From contig NZ_BMRN01000036.1 of NCBI RefSeq assembly GCF_014648655.1, positions 1 through 64,000 on the forward strand: a DNA stretch of 64,000 bases, given 5' to 3'. The stretch comes from Streptomyces atratus. Lineage in GTDB: Bacteria > Actinomycetota > Actinomycetes > Streptomycetales > Streptomycetaceae. The notes beneath the pieces are model-generated. The model saw nothing but the letters and a program-made list of their open reading frames with translations. It made no database searches and was not told where the DNA came from. The position numbers were made by a program, and so were the translations under genes. Position 1 is the stretch's first letter. Each line of letters opens with the position of its first letter. Below, one piece after another: positions 25,884-34,355 of this stretch.

Positions 25884-26990
25884 ACGACCTTGGGGAAAAT
25901 TGAGGTCGGGTCGTGTTGGTCTGGCGGTTCGGCTGGTGGGTGATTCAGCAGGCCGTCGCGCGAACGGGCACGAGTTCGGTGCTCGTGAGGCGACGGGTCG
26001 TGCGTCGGGCCGCGCGGTCGGAGACGAGGCCGGCGATGGCGAGGTGGGTCTGCTCGTAGTCCTCGCGGCGTCCGGTGTAGCGCTGAAGCAGATGCCACTG
26101 CTTGTACTCGACGTTGGTGTGTTCGACCACGATGCGGGCCGATGACTGCCGCCTGCGCGCCTCGCGCCAGGCACGCTTGTCGCCGCCGGGAGCGTCCTGG
26201 GCCGGCTTCTTCGGCGGGGCGCTGACCTGGGACGGGAACTCCTTGGCCAGACCCTGGTAGCCGGAGTCGACCTCGGCGTGCACATCGGGGTGGAGGCGGA
26301 ACTGTTCGGCGATTCCCTCGGTACGCACAGCGGTCTGGTCGTGCATGCGGCCCGGGCGGACGACGCCGGAGAACAGGGTGCGGCCCTGGTGGTCGCTGAA
26401 TGTGGTGGTCTTGATCGTGTTCTGCTTCTTCTTGCCCGAGACGAAGGTTGCGTCCGGGGCGGCCCGCGCGCGGGCGTCGGGCCTGGACTTCCGTGCCGTC
26501 GAGCCGGATGTCGACGCCTTCGGCATCTGCGTAGGCGAAGCAGGTCGTCCGGGGTGCGGATGCGCAGACCAGGGCGGCCGGGGATGGCAAAGCCCCGCGC
26601 GGCGAGCAAGGGTCTGACCTCGCGGATCGCGGCGGAGACGGTGGAGCGGTCCACCCCGTACAACTCGGCCAGGGCGGCATGTGGCAGCCCGAGCCGCAGG
26701 TGGACCAGGGTGGCCGCGAGCCGGTCGGTGAACACCAGGCGCGGCTTGCGTCCGGCACCCTCGGCCCGCTTGCGGGGCCCGCCCCTCATCACGTGCAGGG
26801 CCGACGCACGGGCCGCCGCCCAGGGCGGGGCAAGTTCTTCGAGCAACTCCCCGAAATGTGCGCGGGAGACCCCGGACAGGGCAGGATGGGTACAGGCCGT
26901 ACGGGCCCAGGTCAGCTTCACAACTCGCCCAACCCGTAAAGCCCTTCCCGTGTCACGGCCGACTCACTCCCGTCCTTCCCCCAAGGTCGT
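25884..26990 (-). mobile_element. IS5-type insertion sequence with TA flanks
   Basis: Terminal inverted repeats CTAACGACCTTGGGG (25881-25895) and its complement (26979-26993) bound the element. A TA dinucleotide flanks each end (25882-25883 and 26991-26992), as expected for the TA target duplication of the IS427 group of IS5. It is about 1.1 kb with one disrupted transposase gene. Its right end abuts the GNAT gene. The 140 bases between the LAL gene and the left end hold no recognisable gene. Confidence 0.8.
25945..26921 (-). pseudogene. IS5-family transposase, frameshifted
   Basis: A DDE transposase of the IS5 type. The N-terminal HTH-like segment (HAALAELYGVDRSTVSAAI) is in one frame. The first catalytic aspartate region (GVDIRLDGTEVQ) is in a second, and the remainder (FVSGKKKQNT, EVDSGYQGL, VEHTNVEYKQWH) in a third. 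Each junction (near 26560 and 26450) needs a +1 shift. Two shifts in the same direction are not the usual single programmed frameshift of this family, so the gene is probably dead. It could still be a substrate for related transposases acting in trans. Confidence 0.8.
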
Positions 26991-27003
26991 TAGGGTCGGG
27001 CCC
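26991..27003 (+). promoter_or_regulatory. Possible leaderless promoter at the IS junction
   Basis: TAGGGT at 26991-26996 resembles a -10 hexamer (TANNNT) and ends 7 bases before the GNAT ATG, the usual spacing for leaderless Streptomyces transcripts. Its first two bases are the TA flank of the IS copy, so any -35 contact lies inside the IS end. Confidence 0.4.
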
Positions 27004-27486
27004 ATGGCTTCCATAGATGTCTCCCTGCGTCCCGTACACCCCAGCGATCTTCCTGTGTTCTTCCGGCACATGAGCGACCCCGAGTCGAATCGGATGGCCG
27101 CCTTCACCGCCGAGGACCCGACGGACCGGGCCCACTTCGACGCGCATTGGAAGCGCATCCTCGCCTCGCCGGACGTCGTCACCCGCACCGTGCTCGCGGA
27201 CGGCGATGTGGTCGGGCACGTGGCCGTGTACGGCGAGCCGGGCGAGCGGGAGGTCACGTATTTCATCGATCGCTACTACTGGGGGCGGGGCATCGCGACC
27301 GCGGCGCTGTGGGGGCTGCTCGCCGAGGTCCCCGAACGCCCGCTGCTCGCCCGGGCGGCGGCGGACAACACCGGATCGGTGCGGGTCCTGGAGAAGTGCG
27401 GCTTCAAGGTCGTCGGCGAGGACCGGGGCTTCGCGAACGCGCGGGGAGCGGAGATCGACGAGCTGGTGTTGCGGTTGGACGGATAA
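27004..27486 (+). CDS. GNAT family N-acetyltransferase
   Basis: A 160-residue RimJ/RimL-like GNAT acetyltransferase. The acetyl-CoA pyrophosphate loop is in YYWGRGIATAAL, and the C-terminal DNTGSVRVLEKCGF is typical of the family. It would transfer acetyl from acetyl-CoA to an unknown small molecule or protein N-terminus. Only 13 bases separate its ATG from the IS right end and no Shine-Dalgarno is visible, so it is either leaderless or its native promoter was displaced. The stop is followed by a stretch resembling bases 26930-26960 inside the IS. Confidence 0.88.
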   Translation: MASIDVSLRPVHPSDLPVFFRHMSDPESNRMAAFTAEDPTDRAHFDAHWKRILASPDVVTRTVLADGDVVGHVAVYGEPGEREVTYFIDRYYWGRGIATAALWGLLAEVPERPLLARAAADNTGSVRVLEKCGFKVVGEDRGFANARGAEIDELVLRLDG

Positions 27487-27522
27487 TTTTCCCCACCCCG
27501 TAACCCGTACGGCCCTTCCCCG

Positions 27523-27618
27523 TCACGGCCTGATCTGACCCGCTCGCATTCGCCCGCGACGCTCGCGCGGATTCATCAACAGTGCGCGGGCGGTGCGGTA
27601 GAGCAGGGACACGATCAT
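27523..27618 (-). pseudogene. Possible N-terminal scrap of an integrase-type transposase
   Basis: About 30 codons read MIVSLLYRTARALL, which resembles the start of Streptomyces integrase-core transposases that begin with a SLLYR-type segment. Nothing recognisable follows in the same frame. It lies in the 220-base gap between the GNAT gene and the next plus-strand gene. The call rests on one short similarity recalled by eye. Confidence 0.3.
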
Positions 27619-27706
27619 CAGGGCAGCATTACAAGTCCCCACCGACGACCCTGGAGGCGGGTTCTGACCAGCAGCGATGATTTTACGAGCCCCACAGGGG
27701 CGGAGT

Positions 27707-28207
27707 ATGTGGGAGACCGAGGAGTTCGGCAGCGAGCACGAGGGCCGGCCCGGCGTCCTGCTGGCCGACAACACCGAGCCGGGCCCGGTGTACTTCGATG
27801 CCGGGAGCGGGCCGACGGTCCACCAGAGCAGTGAGTGGTGGGTCTATGACGGCACGCTCGGCGCCCCGATCGCCACCGAACTGCGCGGTGCGTGCTCATG
27901 TGGCTGGCGCGGCAGCACCCGCTACCCGCTCAACTGGGAAGCAGTCGACCCCCGGCGCCCGTACCTGGCCGACACCAGCGGACCGGAAGACAACTGGGAC
28001 ACCCACATCACCGAAGTACAGGCCCGCACCGTCCCCGTGCCCGCCGACCTCACCGCCCTCCTCGGCCAGGCCGAGGAACGCCTCACCGCTATGGTCGACG
28101 ACGAACCGATGGCCGCACTCCGTGCCGTCGCCGCCCTGCAGCGCCTCACCGACCGTGTGGCAGCTGACGCTGCGTTCAGTGTCGATACCGCGGACGGGCC
28201 GCGGTGA
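27707..28207 (+). CDS. Conserved actinobacterial hypothetical protein, probably cut short by a stop codon
   Basis: A 166-residue protein of unknown function with a GACSCGWRG motif and WWVYDGTLGAP, recalling small Streptomyces proteins that end in a helix-turn-helix-like tail. The frame stops at TGA (28205-28207). Reading through gives DTVAQALGISEQAA and a natural stop at 28283-28285. The family tail normally begins with Trp at this place, so TGG to TGA is the simplest explanation. ATG 27707 has GGGGCGGAG just upstream; an in-frame start at 27677 also exists. If the tail binds DNA or a partner, the truncated product is probably inactive. Confidence 0.7.
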   Translation: MWETEEFGSEHEGRPGVLLADNTEPGPVYFDAGSGPTVHQSSEWWVYDGTLGAPIATELRGACSCGWRGSTRYPLNWEAVDPRRPYLADTSGPEDNWDTHITEVQARTVPVPADLTALLGQAEERLTAMVDDEPMAALRAVAALQRLTDRVAADAAFSVDTADGPR

Positions 28208-28369
28208 GACACCGTTGCCCAGGCGCTCGGGATCAGCGAACAGGCCGCGTGCTCCCGCCTGACTCACTACGCCCTGCGCCGCTGACCCTGGAGGTCGGGC
28301 CGTCCCGATCTCCAGCACGCGGCCGCTGATTCATGCGGAGGTGGCGGGGCTGCGGCGTCGGATGTCCGC

Positions 28370-28597
28370 TTATACGCGGGCCTTCACGCCCGGCATTCCG
28401 GGTTCGCGTTGTACGGGCATGATGCCGGAGGTGTCCCACCACTGCTCCAGCTCGGCCATTACGGCGTGGGCAGTTGTCTCGTCGGCGGCGGTGATGTCGA
28501 GGAGCAGCGTTTCTACAGCAGTCGTGAACAACTGCTGTCGTGAGTCGTCGATAAAGCTACGGAAGGCCACCCCGATGCCGTACCGGCGGTGCTCCAC
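28370..28597 (-). CDS. Small protein of unknown function, probably 5'-frameshifted
   Basis: The 75-residue frame from GTG 28597 has convincing codon usage (VAFRSFIDDSRQQLF, VMAELEQWWD). The same frame keeps good coding character upstream to about 28690 (LLVDILQYIKEW) but has no start there. An ATG at 28701-28703 is one frame off, so a single inserted base near 28670-28690 would explain the arrangement. It lies just downstream of the duplicated-domain protein, on the same strand, in a toxin/immunity neighbourhood. It may be a second immunity-type gene. I do not recognise the family. Confidence 0.55.
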   Translation of the reverse strand: MEHRRYGIGVAFRSFIDDSRQQLFTTAVETLLLDITAADETTAHAVMAELEQWWDTSGIMPVQREPGMPGVKARV

Positions 28598-28735
28598 GCC
28601 CTGGGGGTGCGTGGCCCACTCCTTGATGTACTGGAGGATGTCGACGAGGAGGCGGACGTCTGGCCCTTCAGTCTCGGCGCTCCGCAGGCCCCAGGATGCT
28701 CATGCCTCTGGGAACAGTCGGAGCAGGAGCGCGGG

Positions 28736-30013
28736 TCAGCGGTGCTGGAGCAGTTCGACGGCCTCGGCCACGTGCTCCGCGCCGTAGCGGAAGTGACGGC
28801 ACAGCACCAAGTGGCGCGCGTACCCTTCCTCGGTGAGGGGGGCGGCCCGTACGGCGAGCAGGCGCAGGAGCAACCGGTAGCCGAGGTCGGGGTCCACCCG
28901 GGTGACGACGTCCTCCACCGCCGCCGTCGGTGCCTCACCGAGCACGGCGGCCGACTCCCGTACCTCTCGCAACACCGTGTCCTGGTGGGCCGGGTCGACC
29001 GGTGGCGTGGTGTGCCGATGGCCGGGAGCGACCTCGGCAAGGCGTGCGCGGCACGCTTCGGCGACCGTCCTGAGCCAGTCCCGGGGGCTGAGGCCGAGGC
29101 GTCCGGGATCATGGGCCCCGCCGGTGGCCTCGTGCCACAGCGTGGCGATGGTGTCGTCGGGCAGCGGCGACTGCAGGAGGCGGAGGGAGTCCACGAGCAG
29201 GAGCGCCGCTGCGGACCCGGGGGCTTGGGCCGCGTCGTCGGCCGCGACTGCTGCACGCAGCCGGTCGCGAGCGGTGGGCTCCGTCCACTCCCAGGAGAAC
29301 CACGCGGTGAGCGCGGACAGGCCGAAGTCGCCCTCCCCGTCCCGCCGGGCCGGGTCGATGGGTGGCCACGCCACGCTCAGGCCGTCGTGGACGAGGGGCC
29401 CGGGGTATCCGAGTTGTCTGCCGAGGGCCGTCAGGCGGTCGTACCGCTCTTTCGTCACGAGGACGTGACGGGTCTTGAGAGCGCGCAGCAGAAGACGCAG
29501 GCCGAGCCCCTCGTCGGTGTGGTTGACGATCGTGGTCAGGGCCGCCGGCAGGGCGGCGCCGGGTTCGTCGGTGTCGCTCGCCGGCTCCGCCGCCGCGTGC
29601 CCCAGGTCTACCGCCGATGCCCTCACCTCCGCGACTACGTCGGCCCGTGACTTCGTCTCCCGTTCGGGTCCCGGGGCTCCGGTCCCAGGCGGTATGGGGT
29701 AGCGCGCGGCGAGCCGGCTCAGCTGATCGCGGGTGTCCGCCCTGGTGGCGGTCGAGCGGCGGTCGTCGCCGGTTACAGCTGTCCAGACCGTGTCCAGGAT
29801 CTCGTCGGACAGACCGGTTTCCAGCAGATGGTTGAGGTCCAGGCCGAGTTCCACCGCGCCCTCGCCGTCGCCATCGGCCGCCACCTCCGCTGCCAGCCGG
29901 AGCACACCGTCCTGGTCGAGTGGTTCGGGGGAGGCCGCGATCCCGCCCGCGAGCGCGCTCAGGCCGAAGTCGCCCTCGAACAGCTCGCCGTACTCCTCGC
30001 GCTGCCGTGCCAT
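28736..30013 (-). CDS. Hypothetical protein built from a tandemly duplicated ~200-residue domain
   Basis: A 425-residue, acidic, soluble protein. Residues 14-215 and 227-422 are two copies of one domain. Each begins with EGDFGLSAL, later has an ALRxxLxxxPLxDxxxxxLW-like segment, then VxAEVRAS or LREVRES, a VNHTDEGLGLRLLLR or VDPDLGYRLLLR segment and a final KERYDRL or EEGYARH segment. No enzyme motif is seen. Downstream of an RNase A-like toxin remnant on the same strand, an immunity-type role is a reasonable inference. However, a strong hairpin lies between them, so they may not be co-transcribed. ATG 30013 has AAGGAG 12 bases upstream, rather far. Confidence 0.7.
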   Translation of the reverse strand: MARQREEYGELFEGDFGLSALAGGIAASPEPLDQDGVLRLAAEVAADGDGEGAVELGLDLNHLLETGLSDEILDTVWTAVTGDDRRSTATRADTRDQLSRLAARYPIPPGTGAPGPERETKSRADVVAEVRASAVDLGHAAAEPASDTDEPGAALPAALTTIVNHTDEGLGLRLLLRALKTRHVLVTKERYDRLTALGRQLGYPGPLVHDGLSVAWPPIDPARRDGEGDFGLSALTAWFSWEWTEPTARDRLRAAVAADDAAQAPGSAAALLLVDSLRLLQSPLPDDTIATLWHEATGGAHDPGRLGLSPRDWLRTVAEACRARLAEVAPGHRHTTPPVDPAHQDTVLREVRESAAVLGEAPTAAVEDVVTRVDPDLGYRLLLRLLAVRAAPLTEEGYARHLVLCRHFRYGAEHVAEAVELLQHR

Positions 30014-30054
30014 GGTCGGTGTCGGCTCCTTGATCTACCGGGTGAGGTCACAGA

Positions 30055-30091
30055 GGTGGGCCCGTCCGTCGTGAGGACGGACGGGCCCACC
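30055..30091. terminator. Perfect 16-bp stem-loop downstream of the toxin remnant
   Basis: Arms 30055-30070 and 30076-30091 are perfectly complementary with a 5-base loop. It lies 58 bases after the toxin remnant's stop and 41 bases before the start of the duplicated-domain gene, both on the minus strand. It would end toxin transcription or act as an attenuator. Confidence 0.75.
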
Positions 30092-30149
30092 ACGGGTATG
30101 ACAGGGGGTACCCCTTCACGGATATGCCGTCAGAAGGACAGCGGGGCCA

Positions 30150-30485
30150 CTACTTGGGCATGGGGTACGCAGTATGGATAATGTACCCCTCGTGCCCCTT
30201 CTTGCCGGGCAGCCTCTTCAAAATCACGCGGACCCCGTTGCCCGCTGCCTCCGAGCCCCCGGACGCCTTGTACACCGTTCCGAGAGAACCGTACAGATCC
30301 CAGGAACCGGTGATCGGGAACTCCGTCTTGTTGCGCCACTGTCCCCGCTTGTTGAGGAAGTTGTCCAACGCGTCGAAGCTGGCGGTCCGCTTCTTGCCGC
30401 GGGGGAAGAAGTAGTCCGCGAGTACTCGTTCGACGGCCTGCTGCGCGATGTCCTGGCTGGTCCACACCGTGCTGATCGGGGCTAG
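30150..30485 (-). pseudogene. RNase A-like (CdiA-CT type) toxin domain, 5'-truncated
   Basis: About 110 residues resemble the C-terminal part of the bacterial RNase A-like toxin domain of polymorphic and contact-dependent toxins: a helical segment (WTSQDIAQQAVERVLADYF), GTVYKASGG, GVRVILKRL and the characteristic end GYIIHTAYPMP. The front of the domain, where the family's first histidine lies, and any secretion or delivery region are missing because the frame runs straight into the IS701-type element at 30486. A start codon inside the IS end (30563) creates a fused 137-residue frame by chance. No upstream part of the toxin is found beyond the IS, so this is a remnant. Confidence 0.65.
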
Positions 30486-31859
30486 TACTGCAACGACACT
30501 CCGTGATGTCCTCGGCGTCTGTAGTGACTGATACGGGCTTGGGCCTGGCTTTCTCTTCGCCATAGAGACCAGGCGATTACGTGTTGGATGCTGTGAAGGA
30601 CAGGAGAGGAGATGCGGTTAAATAACCGTCTGGCCTCGTTCATGGTTACAGGTATGAGGGATCGATTGCCATCGGTTTCAGGATCCCCTTTTTTGCCTCC
30701 ACTCGCAGGATGGCGAGGAAGGCGAGCGCGGCCATCGAGAGAGTTATGTGCCGGTACCAGGCTGTATAGCCGCGAACTCGATAGTGATCAAGTCCGGTCT
30801 CGTTCTTCGAGGTCTGGAAACACTCCTCAACCATCCACCGGGATCCCGCAACCTGCACGAGTTCCTCCAGCGAAGTTCCGGTCGGGCAGAAGCAGATGTA
30901 GTAGGCAATGTCCGCGGGGTCGGTGACGCTGCGCCGTGCCATCAGCCAGTGGTCCCAGCCCTCGCGTCGCCAGGGCCGGATCGCTGCTGCTGCCCAGTCG
31001 TATTCGCGTGGACCGTGAGCGCCGTTGCCGCAGCTCACACGTGTCCACGCATCGTCGGGGAGCTCGCCGATCAGCTTATGTGCGCGGGCCTGGCCAAAAA
31101 AACTCCATGGTCATGACCATCTGCGATTTCGGCACCGCAAGCACATGAGGGATGTCATGTTCTTCCAGCCAGACACGAATCCGACTTGTCTGCCCATTAG
31201 ACTTCATCGGCGGTGACCCACCCGAACGGGATGCCGGACTCCACGGCACGCTTCAGCATGCGCAAGCCCAGGTCGGGTTTCGTGGTGAAATCGACATCAT
31301 CACTGATGCCGGCCGCCCGGCAGCGCTCCCGGTTTGATGTCCATTCCTTCGGGAGATACAGCTCGCGGTCGATCAGCGCCCGGCCCTTCCCTGATCCATA
31401 CGCCAGGAAGACACCCACCTGGGAATTCTCGATCTGCCCGGCCGTTCCTGAATACTGCCGGGCCACGCCCGCCGATCGGACACCCTTTTTGAGGAATCCC
31501 GTCTCATCGAGAATAAGGATTCCCCGCTCGGGGTCCCCGAGATGCTCTACCACTGCGTCGCGGACGTCATCACGCATGGCGTCCGCGTCCCACAGGTAGT
31601 GGTTCAACAGCCGCTGCATGCCCTGCGGCCCGTCGTCCCCGGCTGCCTCCGCCAGAGTCCAGCCGTTCTTCCGCTCTGTCTCACTGAGCAGTCCCCGCAG
31701 GTAGGACACCATCCGTCGCCGTGGCTCCACCCGGCCGAACCGGCCCCCGAACCTCGCTACGAAGTCGCCAAACATATCTGACCAGCCGTCAGTTATCTCT
31801 TCTCCCACACAGCAATCAACGACGCCGCACCCACAACGTCACGGAGTGTCGTTGCAGTA
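30486..31859 (-). mobile_element. IS701-type insertion sequence flanked by CTAG
   Basis: Near-perfect terminal inverted repeats begin TACTGCAACGACACTCCGTGA at 30486 and end with the complement at 31859. CTAG lies at each edge (30482-30485 and 31860-31863), fitting the YTAR target preference of the IS701 family. The element is 1374 bp with one disrupted transposase gene. The genes on its two sides are both truncated and cannot have been one gene before insertion. Confidence 0.85.
30646..31808 (-). pseudogene. IS701-family DDE transposase, two frameshifts
   Basis: The N-terminal 203 residues are intact in one frame (GILILDETGFLKKG contains a catalytic aspartate; FGWVTADEVYG would hold the next). 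An extra A at about 31195 gives an immediate TAA after GWVTADEV. The next segment (RIRVWLEEHDIPHVLAVPKS) is in a second frame. A run of seven T on the coding strand near 31096-31102 shifts again into the last frame, which ends with RWMVEECFQTSKNETGLDHY (catalytic glutamate). Restoring one base at each place would give a normal protein. Both changes need skipping one base forward, so they are not a standard -1 programmed slip. Confidence 0.85.
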
Positions 31860-33283
31860 CTAGCACGGCCCGGAACGTCTGGGGCTGGGTGGTCGGTGTG
31901 GCGGGCCCGGCCCTGTTGGTCGCGCCGCTCACCAACATCGATGCAGATCTCGGCCTCGCCAACGACATGCTGCTGTTCCTGTCGCTGACGGTGGCCGCCG
32001 CACTGGTGGGCGGGCTGCTTCCGGCGCTGGCTTCCGCCGCACTCGGATCGCTTCTGCTGAACTACTACTTCACACCACCGTTGCACCGGCTGACCATCGC
32101 CGATCCGAAGAACATCCTCGCCATCGCGATCTTTGTGAGTGTGGCGGTCTCGGTGGCTTCTGTGGTGGATCTGGCGGCCCGCCGCACGCACCAAGCGGCG
32201 CGGCTGCGCGCCGAGTCGGAGATCTTGTCCTTCCTCGCGGGCAGTGTGCTGCGCGGCGAGACCACCCTGGACGCTCTGCTGGAGCGCGTACGGGAGACCT
32301 TCGCTATGGAGTCCGTCGCGTTGCTGGAGCGGCAGAGCGAGGTCGAGCCATGGACCTGCGCGGGAAGCGTCGGGCCGACGCCCGTCGCTCGTCCCGAGGA
32401 CGCGGATGTGGACATGCCGGTCGGCGGCCACATGGCGCTGGCCCTCTCGGGGCGTGTGCTGCCGGCCGAGGACCGTCGGGTGCTCGGCGCATTCGCCGCC
32501 CAGGCCGCCGTCGTACTCGACCGTCAGCGACTGCGTGTCGAGGCCGAGCAGGCTCGTGAGCACGCGGAGGGCGACAGGATCCGCACGGCGCTGTTGGCCG
32601 CCGTCAGCCACGATCTGCGAACTCCCCTGGCCACTATCAAGGTGTCCGTCACGTCCTTGCGCTCCGCCGACGTAGAGCGGTCCGAGGAGGACCGGGCCGA
32701 GCTTCTGGCCGGAATCGAGGAAGGCGCCGACCGTCTCGACCATCTGATCGGGAACCTTCTGGACATGTCCCGGCTGGAGACCGGAACGGTTCAGCCGCTG
32801 ATCCGCGCGACGGACCTCGACGAGGTGGTTCCCATGGCGCTCGGCGGAGTTCCGGACGGGAGCGTCCGGCTGGACATCCCGGAGGATCTGCCGCTGGTGG
32901 CCGTCGACCCGGGGCTGCTGGAGCGCGCCGTCGCCAATGTCGTCGAGAACGCGGTGAAATACAGCCCGTCCGGCGAACCCGTGCGGGTGTCGGTCAGTGC
33001 TATGGCCGACCGCGTCGAAGTCCGTGTGATCAACCGCGGGCCAGGCGTGCCGGACGAGGCCAAGGAACGGATCTTCGCGCCCTTCCAACGCTATGGCGAC
33101 ACCCCGCGCGGCGCCGGTGTCGGCCTGGGCCTCGCAGTGGCACGTGGCTTCGTGGAGGCGATGGGGGGAATGCTCGCCGCGGAGGACACCCCGGGAGGGG
33201 GCTTCACCATGGTGCTCACCCTGTGCGCCGCGAGCGGCCGTCCCCCGGTCCGTCCCGACCTTCCGGCCACGGTGACATCATGA
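31860..33283 (+). pseudogene. kdpD: KdpD-type sensor histidine kinase, N-terminus lost
   Basis: The remaining 470 or so residues are the C-terminal half of KdpD: four membrane segments of the DUF4118 region (PALLVAPL to VVDLAARRT), a GAF-like stretch, the phosphoacceptor H-box AVSHDLRTPLA, the N-box NVVENAVKYSP and the G-boxes RGAGVGLGL. The usual KdpD sensor and universal-stress domains (about 350 residues) are absent. The frame enters directly from the IS701-type element and no kdpE follows. An ATG inside the IS (31721) is in frame, so a membrane kinase without its cytoplasmic sensor could be made. I regard it as a deletion product. The stop overlaps the convergent USP gene by 6 bases. Confidence 0.8.
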
Positions 33284-33841
33284 TGCCTTCCCCCTGCCGG
33301 GCATCGGGGGCACAGGGTGGGTCAACTCCCGGACGTCCAACGGCAGCCGCCAGGCAATCCTGCGTCGCACGGTGCCGAGTTCCTTCTCCAAGGGCGAAGG
33401 CGGAACGGCCAGCACTGGGCAGGACGCGTGTGCGAGACAGTAGCGTGCCACGGACGGGCACAGCGCGCGGTGCGGCCATCGACGCGATCCTGTGCCGACA
33501 GCCAGGAGGTCGTCGGCCCGGCCGGCGGTCTCCACCAGCGCCTGTCCCGGTGAACCACGCACGACCAGGGATTGCAACGGGACATCAGGACCGGCGCTGC
33601 CGAATGCGGCGTCGAGCGCGATGAGCAGCTGTTCTCCCGCCGATCTGCGGCAATCGGCCAGCTGCGGGGGGCAGGGCAAGCTGCGGTGACCGAGTTCGCC
33701 GCCGGGCGGCTCCCAGGCGAGCACGGCCCACAGCTCGGCTTCGATACGCCGGGCTTCGGCCGCGGCCCGGTGCAGCGGGGCCAGGCTCCCTTGCGGGCCG
33801 CTCACACCGACCACGACGCGTCGGCAGACGGTTTCGTCCAT
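33278..33841 (-). CDS. Universal stress protein (UspA family)
   Basis: A 187-residue single USP domain. It opens with the strand VVVGVSGPQGS and has the late segment VGTGSRRWPHRALCPSVARYCLAHASCPVLAVP, which carries the ATP-binding GxG..S and SCPVLxVP pattern. It has an extended C-terminal tail of about 35 residues after the domain. It probably binds ATP and acts in stress or dormancy responses. The ATG at 33841 is the first codon of the domain. It runs tail-to-tail into kdpD; USP and Kdp genes are often neighbours. Confidence 0.85.
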   Translation of the reverse strand: MDETVCRRVVVGVSGPQGSLAPLHRAAAEARRIEAELWAVLAWEPPGGELGHRSLPCPPQLADCRRSAGEQLLIALDAAFGSAGPDVPLQSLVVRGSPGQALVETAGRADDLLAVGTGSRRWPHRALCPSVARYCLAHASCPVLAVPPSPLEKELGTVRRRIAWRLPLDVRELTHPVPPMPGRGKAS

Positions 33842-34355
33842 GGGTCACCACTTCTGTTTCGCGTTCCTGTCTCCCCTCATCCAAGCGCCAACAGGAGCAG
33901 CATTCAGTGGCTGTTGGCGTTTCTCTGACGGAGGCGCAGGAGGCCATGACGGCCCCCTGACGGATGTGGGCCGCCGAGCGTTCACGGCCTGCTGCCCCAG
34001 CGCGTCGCGGACCGGCTTCGGTTGGCCGACGCGAGCGGCTTCCTGACCCTCCCCGGCTCTCCCGCCTCGCTCCCCCGGGCCCGGGAGGCCAGTTCGGCCT
34101 CCGGCTGTCCTGGCAGGCCGCCGCGATCGGGGGGCGTGCTGATTCCCTGAGCGTTCACCGAAGTCGTAAACGGTCCTCCACCACTGGTCGTCAGGCTCTC
34201 GCTCAAACACGAGACCTCCCGCGCATGTGTCATGTGCGAGGACGGCGGTTGGGCGGGGTCGGGGGAGAGACTGCCCCCTCTCGCTGACGGTCGGGAGCCA
34301 CTCGCCCAACTTGTTCTGCGACGAATCCGGCCGCCCCCGAGCCCATGGGTGCTGA
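33842..34355. other. Gene-free stretch
   Basis: These 514 bases between the USP gene and the GNAT gene show open frames on both strands, but none has a convincing start, ribosome-binding site or recognisable protein. I see no strong repeat or terminator. It presumably holds the USP promoter near 33842-33950. Confidence 0.4.

Noticed and set aside
31090..31110. Run of seven T in the IS701-type transposase as a programmed frameshift signal
   Set aside because: The downstream frame needs a +1 shift, not the -1 slip such runs promote, and a second disruption lies upstream.
33842..34355. Several overlapping frames between USP and GNAT genes
   Set aside because: No consistent coding bias, start signal or family resemblance on either strand.
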